64,000 bases of DNA from Limnanthes douglasii subsp. nivea (lineage: Eukaryota > Streptophyta > Magnoliopsida > Brassicales > Limnanthaceae): the NCBI GenBank assembly GCA_036936605.1, contig JAUPFV010000001.1, forward strand, positions 167,982,643 to 168,046,642, in the 5' to 3' direction. Numbering within the stretch: position 1 is the first letter of the stretch; every line of letters starts with the position of its first letter. The notes beneath the pieces were generated by a model. The model saw nothing but the letters and a program-made list of their open reading frames with translations, was not told where the DNA came from and did no database searches. The position numbers and the translations under genes are program-made. Shown in pieces: positions 1 to 10,330 of the stretch.

Positions 1-620
1 ATGGCCGCAACTAAGTTTCGGGACCGAGTTGTATCTTTGTGGCAGCAACTAAAGCAGATCAGGTCGAGTCAAGGTAAGATAAAAATAACACACTCGGTTA
101 AATTTGTGAAGCACTTGAGAGTTGCGTTTTTACCCTACAATTATGCACGTATAATGTACCAGCAGTTCCAAAATCTTAAACAATGGTCAAGAATTGTTGA
201 CAAATACACTAACGATTTTTCAAGTTGAAAAACTTTGTTGATACTGGTGATTCGGCGGATTAATTAGTATCTCGCTATATAGGTGGGATGAGACAATACT
301 TTCAGGACTAGTTGAATATGTTTGACCATGTGAATGTGTCTGAAGCACATCAATGTGCTCTCCAAGAGAAATCCATTTTGCGAAGATCATATGGAGGACA
401 TACTTTCAGGACAACACTCATGATATTTCCAAAAAGGACGGTTCTAGGTCTTAGCCAGGCAGTACCACATGCGACCCCTACTCGTGAAGGTGCTTACTCA
501 TAGGTCTTTAACCTCGTAGGTACTTCCTCACAGGTCATGTGCTACCATTGTCACAAACTAGAGCATGTTGCTTTATAATTTCCTACATTACGACAACAAC
601 CACAACTGTCGAGTGGTTTG
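1..620 (+). pseudogene. Ty3/gypsy gag remnant (5' end outside window)
   Basis: Decayed capsid (gag) region of a Ty3/gypsy retrotransposon. The open stretch 1-228 carries the retrotransposon gag signature: the pattern RVAFLP-Y, YQQFQNLKQWSR and VDKYTNDF matches the capsid fold of plant gypsy elements. After a stop, further gag words follow in shifted frames near 255-340 (YIGGMR, NMFDHVNVSEAHQ). Around 538-590 a zinc knuckle begins (CYHC, then H), but its last cysteine position has been lost beside a stop. There are several stops and shifts, so no gag protein can be made. The element enters from outside the window, and protease and RT pieces follow in the expected order. Family assignment is by motif recognition. 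Confidence 0.85.
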
Positions 621-789
621 TTCATCGGAGTTGTGAATGCCGATCTGGAAGGTGAACCACAATTTTATAAGAAACTAGAGGATGTTGTTGATGAGGTTAA
701 GTTGGACTAGTATACCAAAGGGGATGTTATTTGGTTCCAAGGTGTGTATATTTTACGCCTAAAGCAAGAAGTGAAGGTGATGATTGGTT

Positions 790-1201
790 GCGAAATAAAA
801 TTTTCCATTTGACTTATACTATTGAAGGGAAGGTATGTAAATTCATAATCGATTCATAAAGTTGTGAAAATGTGAATTCTGACGAAGTTGTGGAGAAAAT
901 GGCCTTGAAGATAGAAGACCACCCCAACCCTTACAAACTCGCCTGGTTAAAGAAAGGTAGTGATGTAACGATCTTTAAAACATGTCTAGTGTCCTTTTAT
1001 GTCGGTAACTATAAGGATAAGTTATGGTGTGATGTTATTACAATGGATGATTGTCACTTATTGCTAGGCCGACCATGGCCATACGATAGAAGTGTCACGT
1101 GTGATGGTAGGAAAAACCATTATATTTTCATATGGAATAGCATTAGATTCATATTAACACCATCCAAAGAGGTATCTCTAAAATCTAAATTGTTGTATTA
1201 A
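790..1201 (+). pseudogene. Ty3/gypsy aspartic protease region, inactivated
   Basis: Retropepsin-like protease region following gag. Reading from about 790, the frame gives the usual lead-in (FHLTYTIEGKVCKFIIDS) and then a TAA at 857-859, where the glycine of the D-S/T-G active site belongs. The catalytic motif is therefore broken at its third residue. Downstream, 872-1201 stays open and keeps family landmarks: VVEKMALK, YKLAWLKKG, then WCDVI-MD-CHLLLGRPW and DGRKN. This is the standard order in plant gypsy polyproteins, and the RT N-terminus follows. No ATG is expected because the domain is part of a polyprotein. Confidence 0.85.
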
Positions 1202-1275
1202 AGGAGTCGTGTAAGAACTTTTTAGCTTGTAAAGCATTTATAGAGCATGCTACTGATACAAGAATTGTTTACCTA

Positions 1276-1560
1276 TTGGTGGTTAAAGAATATAATGATG
1301 ATCTATTTGTTGAGATATCTGAGCATGTACGCCCGCTATTAGTAAAATTTGATGTTGTATTTCTGGATCATCGAGCTACAAGTCTTCCTTCATTAAGAGA
1401 CATCCAATACCAAATTCACCTAGTACCATGTGCTAGTATGCCAAACCGACCACACTACCGGATAGGGTCCAAAAGAGCATGAAAAGCTCCGTAAACAGGT
1501 GGCAGAACTATTGACTAAGAGCCACATCCGTGAGAGCCTCACTCCTTTCGGGAATGAAAT
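1276..1560 (+). pseudogene. Ty3/gypsy reverse transcriptase N-terminus, truncated
   Basis: Start of the gypsy RT region. The words RPLLVKFDVVF, LPSLRDIQYQI-LVP, and NRPHYR followed (in another frame) by QVAELL-KSHIRESLTPF are the typical entry to plant gypsy RT. After about 1560 all similarity to RT stops: the palm domain with YxDD, RNase H, integrase and 3' LTR are absent. Either a deletion or a breakpoint of another event lies near 1555-1565. A frame change near 1482 adds to the damage. Confidence 0.8.
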
Positions 1561-1564
1561 GATG

Positions 1565-2073
1565 CCTCACATACCAAAACTTGCATTTGCAGTACATAAC
1601 AAAAATGAAGGAGAAATGTCATATGAAAAAAGCCAAATGTGATTGGTTGTGTGGGTTGAAGAAAATATATTAGATTTTTACAATAACATCCTTGTTTTCG
1701 CACTCTTAGCTGCAAAAGGAAAAAAATCATAAAAGAACAACGGAAGAGTGACTGTGTTGTGTGAATGAAAAAAATTCAAACCACCACAATTTGTTTGCTC
1801 CAATAATAAGTACTGTATATAATATCACACTATCAAGGCTTTTATATATACAAATAACTCGAGAGTAAAAAGAAAAAAAAAACATTTTAAAATTTACAAA
1901 ATTGATATTTTGAGTTTCAAAAATATTGTAATTTAGGTATTAAAAATATTATATTTATAACTATGAAAACAAATAAGTAGTACTTAACAATAGATTTTAA
2001 CATGGTTTAACGGGAACCAAAAAAATTCAAAATAACATAAAACAATTGAGCCAATGTTTGAGAATAATAAAAT
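1565..2073. other. AT-rich spacer, no gene seen
   Basis: AT-rich DNA between the broken gypsy element and the SINE. Only short chance reading frames are present. I see no domain, RNA gene or clear repeat here. Confidence 0.6.
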
Positions 2074-2323
2074 AGGTTGGTGTTCTTTTTTTTGTTTCGG
2101 AGGGAACCCGCAACCGCTACTCAGAGTGCAATGAGTGCACACAAGGTAAACCCTCAGTCTGACCTAATAGCCTGCTAACCAACGCCAGAAGATAAACCAC
2201 ACAAGGTGACAGACCCAACCGAGAAAACATATGTAAAAGGACTCGAACTCATGATCTTTGATCACAAACATACCTTACTCAACCAACTCGACTACCTATT
2301 GATGGCAAGAGGTTGGTGTTCTT
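2074..2323 (-). mobile_element. tRNA-derived SINE with 14-bp TSD
   Basis: The body 2088-2309 lies between two identical copies of AGGTTGGTGTTCTT (2074-2087 and 2310-2323), a target site duplication. Read on the minus strand, it opens with a tRNA-like Pol III promoter: an A-box-like TAGTCGAGTTGGTTGAG near 2282-2298, then a B-box-like GAGTTCGAGTCC near 2240-2252. It ends in an A-tail, seen as the T-run at 2086-2093 on the plus strand. About 220 bp is normal for plant SINEs. SINEs are copied by LINE enzymes in trans, and the nearby LINE A leaves a TSD of similar length. The identical TSD copies suggest a fairly recent insertion. I cannot name the family. Confidence 0.85.
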
Positions 2324-3294
2324 ATAATATGCAAGTGGGATTCATGAATTTTGAAATTTCATAAACAAATTGGACAACAAATATTTCTAAACTACGTCAA
2401 TCAACCAAAGCTCAGGAGTTGAAACTCTAGTACTATATAACCACAACTAACAATGGACCACCAATATGAAAGATCAAATATGTGTGGCTCCTTTTTTTTC
2501 TGTCTTATTCGCAGAAGTAGTTGTATAATGGATCATAGTATGAAATTGCGATATTTGGGAACATGAACAAGTATATTCTGATAATGAATAAAGACTTCTA
2601 ATGTTACCGAAGATGTTGAATAAAATGACAAAGTTTTGGTGATAATTCATTTTTAATGTTCTAGCGTCATAAATTCCAAAATTTCTTTTTTACCAAAATA
2701 TTCAATTCATTTTACAGGCATAAAATCATAACTTTAAATTCGAATCAAGTAAATGTAAGAACGCAATTGTCAGATAAACAAATGAATAAAAAAGATTATA
2801 TGAAACCACAAAACCATAAGTTGTAGATATAAGAACTATGAATTACACTAATAAGTTTCATAATGATTAAGCAACAATTGCATACTATTAAAACTTTCAA
2901 ATTTATAAGAAAATATATATACCTAAGTACCAAGAACAAGGAATGTACATACTCTAAATTCCATTTACAATCATTTGTGTTGCTATTAGATTATGTCTTT
3001 TGCCTAAGATATATGTTGTTCATAAGTTATATCTATTGATTTTTTTTCTCATCAAAATATAATCATAAATAAACCAAATTGAATCGAAAAATTAAGAAAG
3101 AAACCAAAATTACTTGGAAAATTTTGGGACCATAAAAATGAGAAGATCGTGGTTATTGCGACTTGAAACTGAAAAACCGTCCTAAAATAAGATTGACACT
3201 AAATGAAACCTAGGATCAGAACAACAAATTAGCATTTCAAGTTTTATTAGGACAAACTAATTTTGCCCAGTCTGAGAGGAGTTAGAGAAGAAAG
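2324..3294. other. AT-rich spacer, no gene seen
   Basis: Low-GC sequence between the SINE and LINE A without a recognisable coding segment, RNA gene or terminal repeat. Confidence 0.6.
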
Positions 3295-3309
3295 AACGTA
3301 TGTCCGGTA
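3295..3309. repeat. 5' target site duplication of LINE A
   Basis: AACGTATGTCCGGTA is repeated exactly at 8605-8619. The two copies bracket LINE A and define its ends. The first two As could partly belong to the A-rich tail of the downstream copy. Confidence 0.93.
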
Positions 3310-3405
3310 GGTGAGAATAACTGTCGCTTTTTTAGAGAGAGAAACTCTCTCTTAACAGCTAGTTTTGAGCGAGATCGTTAACGGCTAGTTTTAGCAAATT
3401 TTATT

Positions 3406-4296
3406 TTGGTTGAGGGTCTCTTCGGTGGCTTCGGGCCTTCCGGCCGGAAGATCCACCAGCTCTTTATCCTTCACTTATGGAAATCCCTTTATGTATATTT
3501 TTTCTGTCATAGATCAATCAGGAACACCAAATCTTTGGCTATCCGTGATATTCTTGTTTTCCCTCTCGGTTTTGGAAATGCCCTCCTGGTTAACAACTCT
3601 GTTTATTCGTCCGAAACGGACGGTCAAGATCCCTCTTCTCTCGCTCTTTCTAACAATTCCAAGCCCTTTCAATTTATCTGGACATTGTTCATCGCTTTTC
3701 CAGCTTTGGTTTTCCTTTTGGTTTTAATCTTAAGTTCATCTTCAGAGGGTTGCGTCAAACCCGTCAGTCTCCATGATGATTGTCGCTCAAGGCCCCTGCT
3801 TTCATCCGACATCTTGCGTGGCTCTAAGGTGTTAGAGGAGACACGACATCTCGAGAGAATAATCGATTTCTCTGCTTTATTTCGATCGTCGGATCCGATC
3901 TCCGTCCGTCTATTATCGGCTAGTTTGATTATTTTCCAAGTAGAATCATATTTCTTTGAGACTCTGTATCCGACTTCTCGGTTGGCACTAAAGGACGAGG
4001 AGATAACTTCCCGGTTGATGTTAAATGACGAGGAGAAGATCGGATTCAGGAGGATGGAATGGTGCTCTCGGTCGGAAACGGTAACCTGTTTATGTCTCCA
4101 CCCATTTTATGGGTTTGGTATATTAGTGCATACTATCTATCTTTCATTGGGTAAAGAAATTACTTTTAATAAACCGGTCAATCTTTCATTGGGTAAAGAA
4201 ATGACTCTTAATAAACCGGGAAATGATTTAATTGTGAGAGTGGAATGTATTCTTGACCTGTTTGGCCATGATTTATTTCAGGCCTTCAGGGTATAA
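3406..4296 (+). other. Open 5' reading frame of LINE A (possible ORF1 remnant)
   Basis: This frame stays open for 296 codons in the 5' part of LINE A, where ORF1 would lie, but it begins at a TTG and its first ATG is only at 4018. I see neither a DUF4283 domain nor a CCHC knuckle, the usual marks of plant LINE ORF1. A hydrophobic run near codons 90-110 is probably not meaningful. Two internal duplications have lengths divisible by three: 33 bp (from 3973 and 4006, giving a repeated SRLxLxDEE) and 42 bp (4141-4182 and 4183-4224, giving a repeated LSLGKExTxNKP). They keep the frame open, a hint that it was once coding. It could also be 5' UTR with chance openness. Confidence 0.4.
4141..4224 (+). 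repeat. Two 42-bp tandem repeats in LINE A 5' region
   Basis: Units 4141-4182 and 4183-4224 differ at only a few bases. Each starts CTTTCATTGGGTAAAGAAAT and contains AATAAACCGG. The period is 14 codons, so the surrounding frame is unaffected. Confidence 0.9.
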
Positions 4297-4689
4297 AAAG
4301 TATTCTCGGTGGGTCGAGTGACTCTTTTTACAGTGAACACGGGTTTGAATTAATTCTTAAATATATTTATGGTGATTTAACTTTTAAATTAATTCCGGGT
4401 AAAGGTTTGGAATTAATGTTCAGGGTGCAATTAACTCCTGAATCTAATCACGGTGAATTAACTTTTACGTATAATTATAGCGATTTGGATTTTAATTTAA
4501 CTCATTATATGGAATTAGTTCATAAATTTATTCATGACGTCATGCGTAAGGAATTAATTGAGAACAGATTGGAGTCAAGGCTAAAAACACGGCCGACGAG
4601 GTACCGAAGCGCGGATGCTAAGGAAATAGGTATTTTGGATTTGTCCTCCGACATGACCATCGTCTAAAGTGCTATAAGTATTATGATTT

Positions 4690-7600
4690 ATGAAAATTTC
4701 TTCTTGGAATGTTCGGGGTCTAAATGACCCTGTTCGACAAAAAGATGTTACTGACTTTATTATTAATAATAGTATCTATTTATTAATTCTAGTCGAAACT
4801 AAAGTCCAAAGTCATAATGTTGATCCCATAATTAGGCGAATGGTCCCTTTTTGGCATGTTTTAACCAACCACTCGTCTCATCATCTAGGGAGAATTTGGA
4901 TCACCTGGAATCCTAGTGTTATCTCAATTTCTAGGATCTCCCAATCCCCTCAGTACATTCATTGTATCGCTAAATGTCATAATTTCAGGGCTACTTTCAA
5001 GTTAACTGCTATCTATGCTTTTAATGAAGCACAAGATCGCATTTCCCTTTGGAATGACCTCATTATGTTATCCAAGCATGAAAACCACCTCCCTTGGGTT
5101 TCATTGGGAGATTTTAACGTCATCCGTCACCCGAACGAGAGGATTGGCTCATCTGTTTCTTGGTCTCAAGCTATTGACGATTTTAATAATTGCTGTTATC
5201 AATGCGAATTCAGTGATCTTCGATCATCTGGATTTCCTTTCACTTGGAAAAATAAACAACCCTCTCATCCCATCCTATCCAAATTAGACCGGGTCCTAGT
5301 CAATTCTGAATGGGATGACCTCTTTCCTATGTCCCACGTCCACTTTGGGTACTTTCGCACCTCTGACCACTCCACTGTAACCCTCAATCTTGGGTTCCCT
5401 CGGCCCAAGCGGAAAAAACCCTTTCGTTTTTTAACATGTGGCAAACTCACCCCTTTTTTAAAGATATTGTCTCCAACAGTTGGAATTTGCCAATCCATTC
5501 CACGGGTATGAAGTTGGTCTCACATAAGCTAGCTCGTCTTCAAAGTGAGCTAGCTCTTCTCAATCGTAAGGAATTCAGTGACATTTCTTCCCGAGTATCC
5601 AATGCACAAAGATCCTTGTTTGATATTCAGGATGCGCTAGCCTCTGATCCCCTCAATCCTCGTTTATTAACAAACGAAAATGAGGCTTCTGCTCTCTTTA
5701 TATTCCTTAGTCGCGCTAAAGAATCTTTTTTAAAACAAAAATCCAGAGAAAATTGGATTAAGCTGGGGGATAAGAATTCTAAATTCTTCCACAAAAGTAT
5801 TAAAGCCCGGCTATTTCGCAATAAAATTTTCTCGATTTCAAATGAGCACGGGGTTCTTTCTACGTCTCCGTCAAGCGTTTCAAAAGTTTTTATGAACTTT
5901 TTCAAAAATTCTCTAGGTACCAAGCACCCGGCTAACTATCCTGGCTTGGAAAAAGTCTCATGTCTGATCTCTTCCAAAGTAACCAATACTGATAGAGAGC
6001 TCATGATTCGGGAGATCACTTGTGCTGAAATTAAATCTGGTCTTTTCAGTATCGATAGTGACAAATCTCCTGGGCCTGACGGTTATAACTCTAATTTTTT
6101 CAAGACATCCTGGAGCATTGTTGGCCAAGACATTTGTAAAGGTGTCCAGCATTTCTTCCTTTCTGGGAATTTGAACGAGTCATGGAACGCTACTTCTATT
6201 GCTCTAATTCCCAAATCTGAGTCGCCTTGTGTTCCAGCTGACTATAGACCCATTGCTCTCTGCAATGTTGTTTATAAAATTATCTCAAAAATTTTGGCCA
6301 ATAGAATTAAAGTCTCATTTCCTTACCTAATTGATTCCTCTCAATCGGCTTTTGTTCCAGGAAGGAATATTTATGATAACATTCTTTTATCCCAAGAGTT
6401 GCTTAGGGGATATCAATCTAAGGGTAGAGGAAAAAGGGTTGCCCTTAAAATTGATATCATGAAAGCCTTCGATAATGTTCGATGGCACCTCATCCTCGAC
6501 ATTCTTGTGGCTATGAATTTCCCTCAGAAGATGATCACCTGGATTGTAAATTGTATCTCTTCCCCCTCCTTCTCTGTCATTATCAATAGAGACCTTCATG
6601 GCTCCTTCAAAGGGAAAAAAGGTCTCAGACAAGGAGATCCCCTTTCCCCCCTCCTCTTTGTGCTTGTTATGCAAGTACTTTCTAACATTCTCAGAGAAAA
6701 AAGTCTTGATGGAAATTTCCGTTTTCACTTGAAATGTCACAAACAAAAAATCATCAACCTCTACTTTGCAGATGATCTTATGATTTTCTGCCATGGTGAC
6801 TCTCTTTCTCTTAATCTCATCAAAGACGCTCTTGATGAATTCTCTTATCTCTCTGGTCTCAAAGTCAATCCGCTGAAAAGCCACATCTTTTTCTCCGGTA
6901 TTGATGATCCCCTCAGATCGACCCTTCTTCCAATTCTGAACTTCTCGGAAGGCTCTCTTCCTATGAAGTACCTTGGAGTCCCCCTCCTTACTGGTAGACT
7001 CACTTATTCGGACTGCCACCCGCTCCTTCACAAATTAACCTCCCGTATTGACTCTTGGACTTCTAAACACCTCTCCTATACGGGAAGACTTCAATTAATT
7101 AAATCTGTCCTTTTTGCGGGTCAGGTTTACTGGTCTTCGATCTTTATCCTCCCGTCTAGAATTGTTAAAGAGTTAAGCCAATACCTAAGGAGATTCCTTT
7201 GGTCTGGAACAACAATGAAAATTCACGGGGCCAAAGTGGCCTGGTCCACTGTAGTCACTCCTTACGATAAGGGCGGCCTTGGGATTCTAGATTTAAAACT
7301 CTGGAATCAGGCGGCCGTCCTCAAACACCTTTGGTCTATAGTTAGTAACAAGCACGATTCTATATGGTGTGACTGTATTAAAACTGAAAAGATTAAAAAT
7401 AAAAGCTTTTGGAATGTCGCTATTGGTTCCTCTTCTTCATGGATCAGGAGGAAAATCATTCGCCTTCGCCCTTTGGCGAGCAATTTGTACAGGGTAGCTA
7501 TCGGCAATGGTCAAAACATTTCATTCTGGCATGACCCGTGGCTCATCTCCCCGTCGTTAGCAAAACATTTTGGCGCTGATATCATTAGTGATTCTCGTTT

Positions 7601-8306
7601 GGGAAATGATCTCAAGGTTTCAGACATCATTATCAATGGAGAATGGAACTGGCCAGAAAACTTAAGATCGGCTCGTGCCCGTAGTCGAGTTAATCTTGAA
7701 GAACTTCACAGGTTGATTCTCTCACTCCCCCAACCAAACAACCTCTCGCAAGATGTTCCTTTCTGGATTACTAAAGGCGGGCACTTCAAGTTCACCATCA
7801 AAGACACGTACAACGCTATTCGTGTGCCTAACCCAAAGATGGGTTGGGCAGGGTTAGTATGGAACAAATATAATATTCCGCGTCACTCTTTCATTTCCTG
7901 GTTAGCAATACAGGGTAAGCTTGCCAAAAGAGACAAGCTTCTCAGTTGGGGTCGTAACACCCCTACTGTGTGTCCCCTCTGTAATTCTGTACCGGAATCT
8001 ACAGCTCATGTTCTCTTTGAATGTAGTTTCGCTCAGAGTATTTGGACCTACTCCAGTATTAAGCTTGGCTTTAGTCTCCACTCCTCTAGCTGGAAATTTT
8101 GGATTCTTGAGGCGTCAAACTGGTCTAAAACACCAGACCACTGTATATGGCGATCTTGTTTTAACGCAGTCATTTACCACGTTTGGAAAGAGCGGAATTC
8201 AAGAATCTTTGGATCTGTTCCAGCCTTGGCCTCCTCAATTTCTTACTTAATCTTATCGGACCTACGATACAGATTCCATGGAACCAAGATTGACTGGCCC
8301 CCATAG
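4690..8306 (+). pseudogene. LINE A ORF2: AP-endonuclease / reverse transcriptase / zf-RVT, one frameshift
   Basis: ORF2 of an L1-clade LINE. It nicks target DNA and copies the LINE RNA at the nick. The start is the ATG at 4690 (MKISSWNVRGLND), the classic beginning of the AP-type endonuclease. Further endonuclease marks follow: ETKV, GDFNVI, FTWKN, KLDRVLVNSEW and SDHS. RT marks: [53 protein letters not shown], and the catalytic YFADD at 6762-6776. The thumb word MKYLGVPLL follows. The tail (about 7780-8060) is zf-RVT with CPLCN and H-LFEC. No RNase H follows. The frame changes once, in the T-run 5427-5432 (six T where seven would keep the frame), which splits the endonuclease from the RT. 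Length is normal, about 1200 codons. A sequencing slip in this run is possible. Confidence 0.93.
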
Positions 8307-8604
8307 CTTTCTTCAATCTATTTCTAATTTCTAATTAATCTTATTTGTCACAGGTATCTATAGTACGGACTGGAGCGGGATTCCGAACTCGTAAGACGTG
8401 GAGTCAGCTCACAGTCATCTAGTCACTGACGTTTTTTTTGTTATTGAGTTATTTTCGTTTTGATTTCTAGGCCATATGTTATCCTATGGTATCTTGATAT
8501 TTGACATTTTTCTCTACTTTCGCTGTATCACCTCGGGGTATGCCCTAGAAACTATGTATGAACCTTTCAATTTAAATATAATGTTTTTTTCACACCAAAA
8601 CAAA

Positions 8605-8619
8605 AACGTATGTCCGGTA
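8605..8619. repeat. 3' target site duplication of LINE A
   Basis: Exact second copy of the 15-bp sequence at 3295-3309. It directly follows the A-rich tail of the LINE. Confidence 0.93.
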
Positions 8620-9170
8620 TTTAAAGTAGTTTTGTCTTAAAAATTTAACAAATTAAAGGAATCTTATTTTAGTATAAATAAATAAATATAATTGAGACAG
8701 GAAATAAATACTATGCTTTTTTTGTATTTATTGATAGAAACCCAAAACTAATTAGAATATAAATATTATAAAAAAAACAAAAACATGAATCAAAATATTG
8801 ATAAAACAATTATGGAACTAGAAAATCATACTATCGAATTTCACAAAATAATTTATTGTTTTAATTAAATTATAAGTACGTTTATTGAATCGCTCGATAA
8901 TTTTATTATAAAATGTAATGCACTTTTTGATAACACATTTTGTCTACGTCTGATTTTAAATTCTAAATAGATTTTCAATTCATCAATCAAACCAAAGTCT
9001 TTTCACATTTTCGTTGTGTGCTTTTTCATATTTGATTATTTATTTTAATTTATATTCAAAACTCCCGAACTACAATTAGAACTTAGAATCATATAGTTCA
9101 TGATTAAAAAAATACCATAATATTTATTGACACAAATCCATATACTATCAATGAATATATATTTTTAGTT

Positions 9171-9206
<36 letters not shown>

Positions 9207-9469
9207 ATTGTCTAATTTAATTAATAAATAGATGATATATTTCACAAGGTGGAATTTTTAGTCTAGTATGTTTTAAAGTAATACGAAAAATTTCAAACAG
9301 AAAAAGTTCAAATCAGATATAATTAAGATATTTAGTTTTTTTTTTCAATCTAAAAGAGAAACTATATTAGAAGGGTAAAATAATGAGTTTTACAACTTTG
9401 AGGCCTAACATTGAAAAAGACGTGGAATTAAAAGACTAATTGAAAGTTTTCAAAATCAAAATTCGCGCC
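8620..9469. other. AT-rich spacer with (TA)n tract
   Basis: No gene seen. A TA microsatellite of about 25 bp lies at roughly 9176-9201. The rest is low-complexity AT-rich DNA with chance short frames. Confidence 0.6.
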
Positions 9470-9790
9470 ATGTTTTCCCTCTTTGCCAGAGTAAAACAAT
9501 TTCTTGTCTTCAAGCTTTAATTTGCCATAGATGAGAGAGAAGAAATCCTCCTTATTCTTCTTCAGATAGATCAAGCGTTCAAAGGTAAGAAATCTTCATT
9601 ATGGTTTTCATCTTGGAGATGACTTTGTGAGGTTGCAAGAATTTGCTCCCTCGAGAATGATGGCCTTCATTTGCAGGTTCGTCCTCCTAACCTTATCCTA
9701 GATCCATTTAACCCATCAGTACAAATGCCCTACTAGAAACATCTCCTTCAAAAGATTGAATCAACTGCAACATTCTGCAAAACAGAGGCA
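9470..9790 (+). other. Exon-like segment with splice-site-like motifs, unidentified
   Basis: This stretch is richer in GC than its surroundings. It carries a plausible donor (TTCAAAG followed by GTAAGAAATC near 9585) and an acceptor (TTCATTTGCAG near 9676). Joined across them, a frame reads VRPPNLILDPFNPSVQMP before a stop. I do not recognise the protein. It may be the broken 5' part of a host gene, cut off where the minus-strand LINE remnant begins near 9790, or it may be chance. Confidence 0.25.
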
Positions 9791-9795
9791 AGTAA

Positions 9796-10330
9796 TTACA
9801 ATCTAATTCTGATGTAGCCTAATCCTAGGCTTTCTAGTTTCGAAATAGCTTCAAGCTGAGTTGGGGGTGTGAAGTTCTTATAGTCAAGTTTTATTTTACA
9901 CTTTAGAGTCCGTCGAGCTAGCCAGTCTGCAGCTCGATTCTGTTCCCTAAAGATAAAATGAACTGACATGCTTCTGGTATTGAGCGATTTGATTCTGTTC
10001 ATGATTAAAACTAAATGATTTGGAGTTTTATCAGAAGAGATAAGCGAGGTAAGGATTCTACAGTTTGATTCAATGTCAACTTCCTTTATGCCTTTGATTT
10101 TGCAGATCAAAAGTTCATCAAGCATTGCGCGAGCTTCAACTTTTAGTTAAGTAAGTTTTCTATAAGTGTTTCCATATCCACTGATAATTATTCCCTTGCT
10201 GTCTCTACTAAGAATTCCACCGCTTGCTTCTCCAGATGCTAAGCAACATGCGTCCGTGTTTAGCTTGAATCACCCTGGCCTTGGAAGTTCCCATTTAAGG
10301 TATATAATCTTCTGTTTAGAAGTAATATAA
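9796..10330 (-). pseudogene. RNase H domain of decayed LINE (minus strand)
   Basis: C-terminal RNase H (RVT_3 type) of a plant LINE. On the minus strand the segment 10330-10150 reads WELPRPG, FKLNTDACCLASGEASGG and SRDSKG, which contains the first catalytic Asp (NTDA). The open part 10125-9796 then gives ARAMLDELLICK, VDIESN (second Asp region) and FREQNRAADWLARR, the conserved end of the domain. At least one stop interrupts the first half. It is distinct from the LINE A family, which lacks RNase H. Confidence 0.85.

Larger units (their letters stand above)
3310..8604 (+). mobile_element. Full-length L1-clade LINE (copy A)
   Basis: A 5.3-kb non-LTR retrotransposon with a 15-bp exact TSD on both sides. 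Order: 5' region 3310-4689, ORF2 4690-8306 (endonuclease, reverse transcriptase, zinc-binding tail), 3' UTR 8307-8604 ending in an A-rich stretch (ACCAAAACAAAA). Both ends are preserved, so this is a full-length insertion, not the usual 5'-truncated copy. ORF2 is open apart from one missing T at 5427-5432. The 5' region has no recognisable ORF1 nucleic-acid-binding domain, which is unusual for plant L1 elements. Copies of the same family are at 49064-49368 and 58742-61482. The 3' UTRs of A and B share the word TATGAACCTT and a closing CACCAAAA. The element looks young. Confidence 0.93.

Noticed and set aside
3406..4296. 296-codon frame as a normal protein gene
   Set aside because: It opens at TTG and its first ATG is at 4018; no known domain. 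Kept only as a possible ORF1 remnant of LINE A.
6387..7031. 214-codon minus-strand frame
   Set aside because: Antisense shadow of the LINE A reverse transcriptase.
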